From the NCBI RefSeq assembly GCF_900143265.1, contig NZ_FRDJ01000002.1, positions 62,001 through 126,000 of the forward strand: a stretch of 64,000 bases of DNA, given 5' to 3'. This document shows, in pieces, positions 47,356 through 56,112 of the stretch; the first letter of the stretch is position 1; each line of letters begins with the position of its first letter. The notes below the pieces were generated by a model. That model worked only from the letters and a program-made list of their open reading frames with translations. It was not told the DNA's origin and ran no database searches. The stretch comes from Fervidobacterium gondwanense DSM 13020 (GTDB lineage: Bacteria; Thermotogota; Thermotogae; Thermotogales; Fervidobacteriaceae). Both the position numbers and the translations under genes were made by a program.

Positions 47356-48528
47356 TTAACTTTCCCTTATATGTTTGTACATTCTTATCATAACATAAGC
47401 GTTTACAAAATAAAAAACGGAGCTAACTGCAAAGATTAACGTGTAACCAGAATTAAAGCGCGTGAAATAAGCGAAGAGCTCTGCAGAAAAAGCTCGAGAG
47501 ACGTTGTTGAAAAAGACGTTCATGCCGTTTATCGATGATAAATACACTACATCGATACTCGAGAAAACCGTAGCAGTTAACAAAGGACTGACCATGTTCA
47601 TAACCGCAAAGCGGAGTATGTACACCGAAGTGAACGTGATAGGTTCTCTTACAAAACTCAGCATAACTATCAAGATAGGCACGACAACGTATGAGAAGAT
47701 CAGTACATTCATATCGCCAAATTTCTTGCCAAGCTTGTGTGAAAACATCGCTCCTAAGCTCGTTGCCAACTGCGCACTTGCGAGGATAGAACCGATTATC
47801 GCAGGTTTCATGTGGAATATATCATAGAAGATAACGTTTCCAAAGCTAACGAACAATCCTGCACCGAAACCAACGCTTATAGTTGACAGGAAATAATAAA
47901 CTACTATCTTTCTCATTCTGTAATCCATGTTTCTTACAATGGAGAAAAATCTTAAGATACCCTCATTTGATTCTCTCTTTACCATCAATTCAGAAGCTTT
48001 CATTTTGAGAATTGGATATATCGCTATGAGCCTTGATAGACTCGAAACTATCAGAACAGGTCTCAAGCCAAACAGGTCGCCAAACACACCACCAAAAACA
48101 TTTCCAAGAACACCGGTGAACATCCCAATACCGAAATTCATTCCAAGGTGCTTTGAACGATTACGCGCGTCTGTTTTAAGTATCAGCAAAGTTGAGAGTA
48201 TTACACTTGTTGCAGACGAAAAGCCACCGAAGAGCAATGACATAATCGCGAGTTGGTGGACAGAAGTAACGAGTATTCTATATGTTCCAAAAAATACACT
48301 GAGCAAATGAGTGAACACCATTAGTTGCTTCTTATCAAATCTATCTGCAAGCAAGCCAAATATCAATCCAAAAAAAGCGATTCCCCACAGTGAAAACGAA
48401 GTTATCCTACCAACAGCACTTGTGGAAAGTCCAGATGAGCGCAGTAAAAGATTGAATATTGTTCCATATATACCCTGGGCAAGTCCATCGATGAATGTAA
48501 AAAGTGTTACGAGATAGGGAATTGGCAT
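47356..48528 (-). CDS. MFS transporter
   Basis: The 390-residue MFS carrier has about twelve helices and a recognisable motif A in loop 2-3 (GLLADRFDKKQLM). The first of two transporter genes on the minus strand, it precedes the MATE gene and probably shares its transcript. ATG at 48528 follows GGAGGG; the TTG at 48531 is an alternative. Efflux is plausible given the MATE neighbour, but the substrate is unknown. Confidence 0.82.
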   Translation of the reverse strand: MPIPYLVTLFTFIDGLAQGIYGTIFNLLLRSSGLSTSAVGRITSFSLWGIAFFGLIFGLLADRFDKKQLMVFTHLLSVFFGTYRILVTSVHQLAIMSLLFGGFSSATSVILSTLLILKTDARNRSKHLGMNFGIGMFTGVLGNVFGGVFGDLFGLRPVLIVSSLSRLIAIYPILKMKASELMVKRESNEGILRFFSIVRNMDYRMRKIVVYYFLSTISVGFGAGLFVSFGNVIFYDIFHMKPAIIGSILASAQLATSLGAMFSHKLGKKFGDMNVLIFSYVVVPILIVMLSFVREPITFTSVYILRFAVMNMVSPLLTATVFSSIDVVYLSSINGMNVFFNNVSRAFSAELFAYFTRFNSGYTLIFAVSSVFYFVNAYVMIRMYKHIRES

Positions 48529-48570
48529 CAATTAACCCTCCAATAAGGTGCTTGACCTGTTTCGAAAACT

Positions 48571-48593
48571 GTTAGCATGACGAAGTGTTTCAA
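48571..48593 (+). repeat. Left copy of repeat flanking the clp gene
   Basis: GTTAG (48571-48575) and CGAAGTGTTTCAA (48581-48593) recur in the same order downstream of clp at 51083-51106. The 13-base part is identical in both copies. Confidence 0.45.
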
Positions 48594-48693
48594 GTATATT
48601 CTACCATCCGGCAGCAGACAATTCAACTTCAATATAAGAATCCACCATTGTTTTATTTGTGTATTCTTCGAGAAGAAATGTGCGGAGATTTAA

Positions 48694-48731
48694 TTAGCAC
48701 TCTTGACATATGAGTGCTAATCTGGTAAAAT
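48694..48731 (+). promoter_or_regulatory. CIRCE operator within a strong promoter (HrcA site)
   Basis: A perfect CIRCE element, TTAGCACTC (48694-48702), 9 bases, GAGTGCTAA (48712-48720), surrounds the -35 box TTGACA (48703-48708), which lies in its spacer. The -10 box TAAAAT (48726-48731) follows at 17 bases with TGG before it. HrcA bound here would block RNA polymerase, so the clp gene should be heat-shock controlled. Confidence 0.95.
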
Positions 48732-48776
48732 TGTCCCGGAATGGAAATAAGAAAAAGGATTAAGAAAGGGGTGGTC

Positions 48777-50996
48777 ATGATGATGTTTAACACGGAAGAC
48801 TTCACCGAAAACGCTCAGGAGATTTTGCAGTCCGTTTCCGATGTTTTAAACAGATACAGGCAAAATCAGATGGCGCCCGAGCACATATTGTTGACTATGT
48901 TAGAAAACACAAAAAATGCAGCTTATGATATTCTAAGCCATCTGAATGTAGATATTGATGCACTCCGCAGTGATGTCGAACGCGCTATTAGTTCAAAAGG
49001 CTCATACTACTATTCTTCAGGTGGAACAGGTCAGGTTTTCATAGCACCAGACACTACGAAGGTAATCAACGAAGCTAAACGTGAAGCGAAACGCATGGGT
49101 GACGAAAAGGTAGGTACGGATCACCTGTTGCTGGCGATGACGATTGTTCCAGAAACTACAACTTACAGGTTACTTACAAGATATGGCGTAACTCAAGACA
49201 AGCTTTACAGCGCCATCAAAGAGTTGAGGATGAAGAGAACGTATTCTGAAGAGGAAAATATAGACGTACTTGCAAAATTTACAGAAAACCTTACAGAGAT
49301 GGCAAGGAACGGTCAATTGATGCCGGTTGTCGGTCGAGAGAACGAAGTTAATAGGATGATAGAGATTCTTGGCAGGAAGATCAAAAACAATCCAGTACTC
49401 ATTGGTGATCCTGGTGTTGGGAAGACTGCGATTGTTGAAGGGCTCGCACAGAGAATTGTAAAGAATGAAGTTCCTGATTTCCTTAAGAACAAGACAGTCT
49501 TAAAACTTGACCTCGCAAGACTCGTTGCAGGAACGAAATTCAGGGGTGAGTTTGAAGAAAGGTTGAAGAAGCTGATAGATGTTCTCAAGAAACGAACAGA
49601 TATAATACTGTTCATAGATGAGCTACATACTGTCGTTGGCGCAGGTGCTGCGGAAGGTGCACTTGACGCGGGAAATATTTTGAAGCCGGAATTGGCGAGA
49701 GGAACTCTAAGAGTTATTGGTGCTACAACCGTTGAGGAATACCGAAAACATGTAGAGAAAGACAAGGCCCTTGCAAGAAGGTTCCAAGTTATATTCGTAC
49801 CAGAGCCAAGCGTTGAAGAGACAATTGAAATTTTGAAAGGATTGAAGCCGAAGTTTGAAGAATTCCACGGTGTTAAAATAACTGATAAGTCTATTGAGGC
49901 AGCTGCGAAGTTGTCTTCAAAGTACATTACTGATAGATTTCTGCCTGACAAGGCGGTTGACTTGGTTGATGAAGCTGCTGCAAGAGCGAAGATTGACGGT
50001 AAGGCAGAAATATTGGAAGAAGATATTGCAAGGATTGTGGAACGTTGGACAGGCATACCTGTTGGCAAGCTAATGGGTGATGAAAAGGAGAAGATTAAAA
50101 ACTTAGAAAAGTTTATACACGAGAAATTTGTTGACCAGAAAGAAGCAGTTAGGCTTGTTTCTAACGCAATTAAGATGGCAAGAGCAGGTATAAGGAATCC
50201 TAAGCGTCCACTTGGCGTGTTCCTCTTCTTAGGTCCGACTGGTGTTGGGAAAACTGAACTTGCAAAGCGATTGGCTGATGTAATCTTCGGAAGTGAAAAG
50301 GCACTCATAAGGATAGATATGAGCGAGTACATGGAGAAGCATTCAGTTGCAAGGTTGATAGGTGCGCCTCCGGGATACGTTGGTTACGAAGAAGGTGGGC
50401 AACTTACCGAACAGGTTAGGAGAAGACCGTACAGCGTTGTACTATTCGATGAAATAGAAAAGGCTCATCATGAAGTTTTCAACGTCTTATTGCAACTTTT
50501 CGATGATGGAAGGCTTACAGATGGAAAGGGTACAACTGTGGACTTTAGAAACACGATAATAATCATGACGAGCAACATCGGTTCAGACGTAATTATCCAG
50601 GATATCGAAGATGGCTTGGAAGATGCTATTCCAAGGCATATGGAAGAAGAGATGCGCAGGTACTTCAGACCCGAACTCATCAACAGAATAGACGCAGCGG
50701 TTGTATTTAAACCTTTGAAGAAGGAACATATAAAACAAATAATCTCCATCTACTTGAAGGAACTAAACGAAAGACTTGCTGATAGAAAGATTACAGTTGA
50801 ACTTGATCAAAACGTAATGGAATATTTAGCAACAGAAGGATACGTTCCTACGATGGGTGCAAGACCATTGAGAAGGTTGTTTGAAAACACTATAGAATTC
50901 AAATTAGCAGAACTTATCATAGATGAAAAGGTCAAAGAAGGAAACAAGGTGCTCTTCTCGATGAAAGATGAAGGGTTAAGCTGGGAAATACTCTAA
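48777..50996 (+). CDS. Clp/Hsp100 AAA+ ATPase, ClpB-like but lacking the middle domain
   Basis: The protein has about 739 residues: a Clp N-domain (residues ~1-145), NBD1 (Walker A GDPGVGKT at about 210, Walker B ILFIDELH) and NBD2 (Walker A GPTGVGKT at 486-493, Walker B VLFDEIEK). Only ~20 residues separate AARAKID (about 401) from the WTGIPV motif (424), where ClpB has a coiled-coil M-domain of about 120 residues and ClpC a shorter one. The ClpP-docking loop [LIV]-G-[FL] was not found in NBD2. So it is neither a standard ClpB nor a clear ClpA/ClpC. ATG 48777 or 48780 follows GGGG; the ATG at 48741 would be leaderless. It is controlled by CIRCE. Confidence 0.85.
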   Translation: MMMFNTEDFTENAQEILQSVSDVLNRYRQNQMAPEHILLTMLENTKNAAYDILSHLNVDIDALRSDVERAISSKGSYYYSSGGTGQVFIAPDTTKVINEAKREAKRMGDEKVGTDHLLLAMTIVPETTTYRLLTRYGVTQDKLYSAIKELRMKRTYSEEENIDVLAKFTENLTEMARNGQLMPVVGRENEVNRMIEILGRKIKNNPVLIGDPGVGKTAIVEGLAQRIVKNEVPDFLKNKTVLKLDLARLVAGTKFRGEFEERLKKLIDVLKKRTDIILFIDELHTVVGAGAAEGALDAGNILKPELARGTLRVIGATTVEEYRKHVEKDKALARRFQVIFVPEPSVEETIEILKGLKPKFEEFHGVKITDKSIEAAAKLSSKYITDRFLPDKAVDLVDEAAARAKIDGKAEILEEDIARIVERWTGIPVGKLMGDEKEKIKNLEKFIHEKFVDQKEAVRLVSNAIKMARAGIRNPKRPLGVFLFLGPTGVGKTELAKRLADVIFGSEKALIRIDMSEYMEKHSVARLIGAPPGYVGYEEGGQLTEQVRRRPYSVVLFDEIEKAHHEVFNVLLQLFDDGRLTDGKGTTVDFRNTIIIMTSNIGSDVIIQDIEDGLEDAIPRHMEEEMRRYFRPELINRIDAAVVFKPLKKEHIKQIISIYLKELNERLADRKITVELDQNVMEYLATEGYVPTMGARPLRRLFENTIEFKLAELIIDEKVKEGNKVLFSMKDEGLSWEIL

Positions 50997-51022
50997 AGCA
51001 GAATACATGTATCAGTTTTGGC

Positions 51023-51044
51023 ATCTGCAAGTACTCTTGCAGAT
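51023..51044 (+). terminator. Hairpin after the clp gene
   Basis: A 9-base-pair stem, ATCTGCAAG-TACT-CTTGCAGAT, 27 bases after the stop. The T-tract after it is poor (CCCGTGATTTCTT), so it may be a weak terminator or an RNA-stabilising hairpin. Confidence 0.6.
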
Positions 51045-51082
51045 CCCGTGATTTCTTAATAGTATTCGTAGTTCCATTCATA

Positions 51083-51106
51083 GTTAGTGTTGGCGAAGTG
51101 TTTCAA
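51083..51106 (+). repeat. Right copy of repeat flanking the clp gene
   Basis: Contains GTTAG (51083-51087) and CGAAGTGTTTCAA (51094-51106), matching 48571-48593 with a one-base difference in spacing. Confidence 0.45.
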
Positions 51107-51161
51107 AAAAAGACAAGATAGGCACTCTTGGATTTTGCCAGTTGAATTTTGCTTGAAGCTG

Positions 51162-51190
51162 TTGACAGAACAACGGTTATATGATAGAAT
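51162..51190 (+). promoter_or_regulatory. tRNA operon promoter
   Basis: TTGACA (51162-51167), 17 bases, TAGAAT (51185-51190) with TGA directly upstream. It is the closest match to the sigma-70-type consensus in the window, 14 bases before tRNA-Cys. Confidence 0.85.
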
Positions 51191-51204
51191 GTATCTCGCA
51201 ACGG

Positions 51205-51281
51205 GGCGACGTAGCCAAGGGGTCTAAGGCGGAGGTCTGCAAAATCTCTATTCGAGGGTTCAAATCCCTCCGTCGCCTCCA
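51205..51281 (+). tRNA. tRNA-Cys (GCA)
   Basis: A complete cloverleaf: acceptor GGCGACG/CGTCGCC, anticodon stem GAGGT/ATCTC with loop CTGCAAA (anticodon GCA at 51239-51241), T-arm GAGGG-TTCAAAT-CCCTC, and encoded CCA. Confidence 0.96.
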
Positions 51282-51288
51282 AGAGAGT

Positions 51289-51364
51289 GGGCTCGTAGCT
51301 CAGTTGGTAGAGCATCCGGCTCATAACCGGACGGTCGGGGGTTCGATCCCTCCCGAGCCCACCA
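51289..51364 (+). tRNA. tRNA with CAT anticodon (probably elongator Met)
   Basis: Acceptor GGGCTCG/CGAGCCC, anticodon stem TCCGG/CCGGA with loop CTCATAA (anticodon at 51322-51324), T-arm with TTCGATC, and encoded CCA. The paired first acceptor position and lack of GGG/CCC in the anticodon stem exclude the initiator. Elongator Met is favoured, but tRNA-Ile2, whose CAT is modified to lysidine, cannot be excluded. Confidence 0.92.
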
Positions 51365-51375
51365 GAAAGATACCG

Positions 51376-51400
51376 CGGGCGTTATGCCCGTATTTGTTTT
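51376..51400 (+). terminator. Terminator after the tRNA pair
   Basis: Stem CGGGC-GTTAT-GCCCG followed by TATTTGTTTT. It precedes the rpsF leader. Confidence 0.8.
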
Positions 51401-51465
51401 ATGCTCAATAATCCCGCTCTGCTAAAAGAAGGCAGGGCCGCATAGACCGAGGGAGGAGGTGCTTT

Positions 51466-51849
51466 ATGAGGATTTACGAAACGATGTTCATCATCAAACC
51501 AGATTTGTCAGAGGAAGAAAGAAACAGCTTGGTTGAGAACGTGAAGAAGTTTTTGGAAGAGAGAGTAGGAGCACATGTGGAAAACGTAGACAGGTGGGGT
51601 ATAAGGAAACTTGCCTACAGAATCGGCAAATACTCAGAAGGAGATTACACAGTTCTCTACTTCAGGTCAACAGGTCAAGGTCTTGAACAGTTCGAAAACT
51701 ATTTCAGAGTTCACCCAGAGTTCATTAGATGGCAGACATTTAGAAGAGAAGACCTTGAAAAGAAAGAAAGAAGAGCAGCAAGAGCAAAAAAGACAGAAGA
51801 AGTTTCATCGGAATCCCAGGAGGGAACAACAGAAGAGAAGGGTGAATAA
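51466..51849 (+). CDS. rpsF: 30S ribosomal protein S6
   Basis: S6 binds the central domain of 16S rRNA together with S18. The protein starts MRIYETMFIIKPDL and contains the conserved RWGIRKLAYRI and YFRVHPEFIRW segments. At 127 residues it has an extended charged C-terminal tail (EKKERRAARAKKTEEV and beyond). It heads the rpsF-ssb-rpsR operon, with ATG after GGGAGGAGGTG. ssb begins 2 bases after its stop. Confidence 0.97.
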   Translation: MRIYETMFIIKPDLSEEERNSLVENVKKFLEERVGAHVENVDRWGIRKLAYRIGKYSEGDYTVLYFRSTGQGLEQFENYFRVHPEFIRWQTFRREDLEKKERRAARAKKTEEVSSESQEGTTEEKGE

Positions 51850-51851
51850 TT

Positions 51852-52265
51852 ATGTCTTACAATAAGGTTGTTCTTGTTGGAAGGCTAACAAGAGATCCTG
51901 AAACAAGACAAACACTCGATGGAAATCTTATAACAACGTTCACGCTTGCTGTTAATAGAGGTAACAACGGTGATGATGTGGATTTCATTCGTATCGTTGC
52001 ATTTAGAAAACTCGCTGAGCTTGCACACAATTATCTTCAGAAAGGGCGCATGGTCCTCGTCGATGGTAAGCTCAGGATAAATAAATGGAAGACAAACGAT
52101 GGACAACCGCGTTCAACTGTCGAAATATGGGCAGACAATATAGTTTTTGTTGATTCTAAGAAAGGCGATAGAGAAATACCTGATGAGATTCCGTACGAAG
52201 AAGTCTTTGGTCAAGATGTTGAAACAGATGAAGACATACCAAATGATGATGAACCACCGTTTTGA
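51852..52265 (+). CDS. ssb: Single-stranded DNA-binding protein
   Basis: SSB coats single-stranded DNA and recruits repair and replication proteins. The OB-fold (VVLVGRLTRDPETRQT, FIRIVAFRKLAELAHNYL, KGRMVLVDGKL) is followed by an acidic linker and the protein-interaction tip DDEPPF. The 137 residues are typical for a short bacterial SSB. The operon order rpsF-ssb-rpsR is conserved across bacteria. Confidence 0.97.
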   Translation: MSYNKVVLVGRLTRDPETRQTLDGNLITTFTLAVNRGNNGDDVDFIRIVAFRKLAELAHNYLQKGRMVLVDGKLRINKWKTNDGQPRSTVEIWADNIVFVDSKKGDREIPDEIPYEEVFGQDVETDEDIPNDDEPPF

Positions 52266-52296
52266 TGTTTTAAACATATAAAAAGGAGGGAATAAT

Positions 52297-52527
52297 ATGC
52301 CAAAAGTAAGGCAGAGAAGAAGAAAAGTTAAAGCATGCAAAATGTGCGAAATGAAAGTAGAATACGTTGATTATAAAGATATAAGAGTACTCAAGGACTT
52401 CCTCAATGAAAAGGGTAAGATCCTTCCAAGAAGATTAACAGGTAACTGTGCAAAGCACCAAAGAATGGTCAAGGATGCAATAAAGAGAGCAAGACAGATG
52501 GCATTGATCCCTTACATAAAGTACTAA
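52297..52527 (+). CDS. rpsR: 30S ribosomal protein S18 (zinc-binding form)
   Basis: S18 pairs with S6 on the 30S platform. The 76-residue protein carries a CxxC...CxxH set (Cys14, Cys17, Cys51, His54), the zinc-binding C+ type of S18 rather than the Cys-free type made under zinc limitation. [18 protein letters not shown] is the conserved rRNA-binding part. ATG follows AAAAGGAGGG. A terminator follows closely. Confidence 0.97.
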   Translation: MPKVRQRRRKVKACKMCEMKVEYVDYKDIRVLKDFLNEKGKILPRRLTGNCAKHQRMVKDAIKRARQMALIPYIKY

Positions 52528-52531
52528 GAAT

Positions 52532-52560
52532 AAAAGCCGCCTAAACGGCGGCTTTTCTTT
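52532..52560 (+). terminator. Terminator of the rpsF-ssb-rpsR operon
   Basis: Stem GCCGCC-TAAAC-GGCGGC with an A-run before and TTTTCTTTT after; 5 bases after the rpsR stop. Confidence 0.93.
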
Positions 52561-52574
52561 TGGGAGGATTCATT

Positions 52575-53483
52575 GTGGACAGTTCTTTTGCGTTTAAGCT
52601 GTCGATTCTGATAACATTAGTAATTTCTGTTTTGTTAATTACCATAAACCTATATGCTGTGGAAATAAAACAAGGTTGGATACTTTTCACCAATGGACCT
52701 GATATTAATTCGATAATCAATTATCCAGCCAAAATTGTAGTTATCGATTACTCAGCAGATGGTACAGACAAGAAGGCATTCAGTAGTGCTGAGATTAATT
52801 TGCTTAAGTCTACAGGAAAAAAGGTTTTTTCATACATAAATTTTGCGATTGCAGAAGACTGGAGATTCTATTGGAACAAACTTCCAAAGAGTATCATCTT
52901 AGGTAATCTCGAAGGTTGGACCGGTGAATACTACGTAAAATATTGGTACGCAGAATGGTATTCGATAATAAAAGAATATATGACAAAAATCTCTAACGCT
53001 AACTTCGATGGAGTAGTGCTTGATTGGATAAATGTTTATACGCACGAAAATCTTCAAAAGCTAAGTGGTAAGACACAAGAAAATCTTAAACTTGCGATAG
53101 TGGAAAATATTAGGAAAATTGTCTCAGAATTTCCGAAAATGGAGTATGTATTAATCAACGGTGAAGATATCTTAATTGAGTTTCCTGATTTGAAAAAGAG
53201 TATCAAGTATGTTTTAGTGGAGAGTCTGTTTTTCACAAATACCAAATTAAAACTCAGTACAAAATATTATACCGAGCGATTAAGTAAGCTCTTAAAGCTT
53301 AGAAACGATGGAGTCGAAATTCTTTCAGTTGAGTATATAGATAACGGGAATCCTTTAGATAAGACTAACTCTGAAAGGATAAAAACTTATGTCGAATTAG
53401 CAACAAAATACGGCTTTATTTATTACGTAGCACGCACGGATATGAAGTTGAATATTCTAAATATTCCAAGAGTTATCAACTGA
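52575..53483 (+). CDS. TM1410/GH114-type putative glycoside hydrolase
   Basis: The 302-residue protein has an N-terminal signal/anchor segment (about residues 6-28) and a single TIM-barrel domain like Thermotoga TM1410 and the endo-alpha-1,4-polygalactosaminidase (GH114) superfamily. Recognisable parts are GWILFTNGPDINSI, KVFSYINFAIAEDWR, and the acidic positions in FDGVVLDWINVY and YVLINGEDI. The substrate is not known; GH114 enzymes act on galactosaminogalactan-type polymers. GTG at 52575 follows GGGAGGATT, directly after the rpsR terminator. It converges with era. Confidence 0.82.
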   Translation: MDSSFAFKLSILITLVISVLLITINLYAVEIKQGWILFTNGPDINSIINYPAKIVVIDYSADGTDKKAFSSAEINLLKSTGKKVFSYINFAIAEDWRFYWNKLPKSIILGNLEGWTGEYYVKYWYAEWYSIIKEYMTKISNANFDGVVLDWINVYTHENLQKLSGKTQENLKLAIVENIRKIVSEFPKMEYVLINGEDILIEFPDLKKSIKYVLVESLFFTNTKLKLSTKYYTERLSKLLKLRNDGVEILSVEYIDNGNPLDKTNSERIKTYVELATKYGFIYYVARTDMKLNILNIPRVIN

Positions 53484-53487
53484 TTTT

Positions 53488-54384
53488 TTATTCAAGGTCG
53501 TCTCTCATTCCTATTTCATTGAGTATTATAAAATCTTTGTTCCGCCAGTCCTTCTTAACTTTGACATGGAGATCCAAATATACCTTCGATTCGACGAAAT
53601 ACTCAATGTCTTTTCTCGCACTTTCACCTATCTTTTTTATCATCTGACCTTTTTGGCCTATGATAATTCCTTTTTGGCTATCTCTCTCAACATATATATT
53701 AGCTCTTATGTAAACAATGCCGTTGTCACGCTGTTTTACTTCTTCAACTATAACAGCGACGGAATGTGGCACCTCTTCGTATGTGAAGTGGAATATCTTC
53801 TCGCGTATGAGTTCCGCAGCTATGAATGAAAGCGGTCTATCAACGAGAATGTCATCAGGATAGAACTGTGGTCCTTCCGGGATATTATCCTTAATAACTT
53901 TAAGTAAATCGTCTAATCCTGAACCTGTTAAAGCGGACGTACGTACTACTGTAATCAAATCGTTTACAGATTTCCTAATTTTGTTTTCAATTTCAACGAT
54001 TGTATCCTCTTTCACCAAGTCTATTTTGTTTATAATACCTATTGTAGGTGTCCCGGATTGGTTGATGTAATCCGATATAAATTCTTCTGGCGTCTCAAAA
54101 CCTTCCTTTGCATCTATCGTAAACAACAGTATATCAACGTTTTTCAAAGCCTGAACAGCTGCTTTGACCATGTATTCTCCAAGTCTGTGTAATGGTTTGT
54201 GTATTCCAGGAGTATCTACAAATATAATCTGCGCTTCGTTGTCTGTGTATATTACGTTTATCCTATTTCGAGTTGTCTGTGGCTTCTCAGAGACGATGAC
54301 TACTTTCTTTTTCATGATTGCGTTAATGATTGATGATTTTCCAACATTAGGTTTTCCCACAAATGAAGCAAATCCACTTCTCAT
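53488..54384 (-). CDS. era: GTPase Era
   Basis: Era binds the 3' end of 16S rRNA and assists 30S assembly. G1 (GKPNVGKSS), G3 (DTPGIH) and G4 (NKIDLV) are in the N-terminal GTPase domain. The C-terminal KH domain shows [22 protein letters not shown]. The ATG at 54384 follows AGAGGTG, giving 298 residues. It is the last gene of the minus-strand cluster from 62707, 36 bases after holA. Confidence 0.95.
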   Translation of the reverse strand: MRSGFASFVGKPNVGKSSIINAIMKKKVVIVSEKPQTTRNRINVIYTDNEAQIIFVDTPGIHKPLHRLGEYMVKAAVQALKNVDILLFTIDAKEGFETPEEFISDYINQSGTPTIGIINKIDLVKEDTIVEIENKIRKSVNDLITVVRTSALTGSGLDDLLKVIKDNIPEGPQFYPDDILVDRPLSFIAAELIREKIFHFTYEEVPHSVAVIVEEVKQRDNGIVYIRANIYVERDSQKGIIIGQKGQMIKKIGESARKDIEYFVESKVYLDLHVKVKKDWRNKDFIILNEIGMRDDLE

Positions 54385-54420
54385 ATTCCACACCTCTTGT
54401 TATCTTATCATTGTCTTCAG

Positions 54421-55395
54421 CTATTCTGATTGTTCGCTCTTTTCTTGCTTTAATTCAGATATTAATTCGCTCAGCAAAACCTTAATATCATCGCCGAGCT
54501 TAACTCTTCTGTCAAGTAAATAAATACGGTTTATGAGGTTTGATAAAGACTTAGGTGTATAGTACAAAACGTGATTGAATGGTGGGTTTTTAGAATTCTT
54601 AAATCTAAATCCAAGGAATCTTGCAACTTTTGGCGATGCAATTTCTGTTTCTTTTGCTAATTTACTTATCTCGGACCATGAATATTCACCTTGTTTTCTA
54701 TGTAAATTGGCGATTATGTTGAACAGATCTATAAAGTGTTTTGAGAGTGCGTAAGAGATTACGACTGCATCGTACTCGGAAACGATGTCATTCAAAAGCT
54801 CTAAGGCTTTTGAGTATTTTCTCTCACTGATGGCAAATAAAAACTCATCTAATCTACTTATTGTACGCTTGTAGACAATCTCATCAACATCTTCGATAGA
54901 GACTTCGTCATTAGAGTAGGTCTTTAATTTTTCAAGTTCTGTTAGTATTCCAAACTCGTCACTACCAACAAGATTGTATATTTCTTGGGCGACTTCTTTA
55001 TTGCAAATTATGTTCAATTCCTTGGCTGTTTGTAGTATTAACTCGATCCACTTTTCTTCTTCCCAGTCCTTTGGTTTTTCAAGAACAACAACTTGCCCGC
55101 CCTCTATGTCTTTAGAAACTTTTTGAGTTCTTACAAAAACTGTTACTTGCTCATTTGAAAATGAGATATTCATGAACTCGTTCTTTTCACTTTTCGACCA
55201 CTCATCGAAATCAACAAGGTCATATACCTTCGAATTAGAGAATAAACCAACACTTTGGGATGCATATTTCAGTTCCGATATTTTATCTGTGTCATCTGCA
55301 TATATTCTTCTGTAGTGTATATCCTTTCCAGATATGTAATTTTTTACGTAAAATTCCTTTTTGAGCTCAGAATCGCCAGTAAGATATATAACCAT
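54421..55395 (-). CDS. holA: DNA polymerase III delta subunit
   Basis: HolA is the clamp-opening subunit of the replication clamp loader. The protein has the N-terminal AAA-like fold (VIYLTGDSELKKEFYVKNYI) without a Walker A motif and the typical VVVLEKPKDWEEEKW and ISRLDEFLFAISERKYSKAL segments. The 324 residues match the family. It is 9 bases downstream of the LolD-like gene. Delta-prime is encoded at 28587-29429. Confidence 0.88.
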   Translation of the reverse strand: MVIYLTGDSELKKEFYVKNYISGKDIHYRRIYADDTDKISELKYASQSVGLFSNSKVYDLVDFDEWSKSEKNEFMNISFSNEQVTVFVRTQKVSKDIEGGQVVVLEKPKDWEEEKWIELILQTAKELNIICNKEVAQEIYNLVGSDEFGILTELEKLKTYSNDEVSIEDVDEIVYKRTISRLDEFLFAISERKYSKALELLNDIVSEYDAVVISYALSKHFIDLFNIIANLHRKQGEYSWSEISKLAKETEIASPKVARFLGFRFKNSKNPPFNHVLYYTPKSLSNLINRIYLLDRRVKLGDDIKVLLSELISELKQEKSEQSE

Positions 55396-55404
55396 AAGAT
55401 GTTA

Positions 55405-56112
55405 TCATTTGTCCTCCCTGTTGTTTATTACTTCGACTATTTTTCCACTTTCCATTCTGAATATTCTATGGGCAATCTGTGCAACGGTATGGTCATGCGT
55501 GACTATGACGAAGATAGTCCCAAATTCTCTGTTAAGGTCTATAATCAGTTGTTTTATCTGTTCCCCATTCTTCGCGTCAAGAGCTCCGGTAGGTTCATCT
55601 GCCCATATTATCTTTGGGTTTGTCGATAGAGCTCTTGCAACGGCAACCCTTTGTTGCTCACCGCCTGAAAGTTGTGAAGGATAGGCATCTTTTCTGTGTA
55701 TGATTCCCATTTTGTTTAATAATTCTAATGCACGATCTCTTGCTTGTGTTATGGGGGTTTTATTTAGTAACATTGGCAGTTCGACATTTTCGACAGCTGT
55801 TAGTACGGGTATCAAGTTGAAGAACTGGAATATAAATCCCATATACTTTGCCCTGAATTTTGCCTTTTCTTCTTCGCTCATTTTTGTTATTTCTTTCTCT
55901 TCAATAATTATCCTTCCAGTTGTTGGAATATCTAAACCTGCAAGCAAGTTGAGCAGTGTTGTTTTACCAGATCCAGAAGGTCCCAATATTGCAACGATTT
56001 CCCTGTCATAGATTTCCAAATTCACACTGTCGAGTGCAACGACCTTAGAATTACCACTTCCATAAACCTTTGATAGGTTTTCAGCTAATATCACAGGATT
56101 TTTTGATTCCAT
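55405..56112 (-). CDS. ABC transporter ATPase, LolD/MacB type
   Basis: The 235-residue ATPase shows Walker A GPSGSGKTT, signature LSGGEQQRVAVARAL, Walker B IIWADEPT and the long ALDAKNGEQIKQLI segment typical of the LolD/MacB/FtsE-like group. These ATPases drive lipoprotein release or MacB-type mechanotransmission with FtsX-like permeases. No permease gene is adjacent. The ATG at 56112 is 5 bases from GAGGTG, and the start overlaps the coaD stop. Confidence 0.85.
   Translation of the reverse strand: MESKNPVILAENLSKVYGSGNSKVVALDSVNLEIYDREIVAILGPSGSGKTTLLNLLAGLDIPTTGRIIIEEKEITKMSEEEKAKFRAKYMGFIFQFFNLIPVLTAVENVELPMLLNKTPITQARDRALELLNKMGIIHRKDAYPSQLSGGEQQRVAVARALSTNPKIIWADEPTGALDAKNGEQIKQLIIDLNREFGTIFVIVTHDHTVAQIAHRIFRMESGKIVEVINNREDK

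Noticed and set aside
48777-50996. Annotation as canonical ClpB or ClpC
   Set aside because: The M-domain is missing and no ClpP-docking loop was found, so neither name is supported.
51103-51324. Minus-strand open frame of 73 codons over the tRNA pair
   Set aside because: It is the antisense of the tRNA genes; such frames are a familiar source of false proteins (containing TEGFEPSN-like strings). No ribosome-binding site.
51289-51364. Initiator tRNA-Met
   Set aside because: The first acceptor base pair is G-C and the anticodon stem lacks the three consecutive G-C pairs of initiators.
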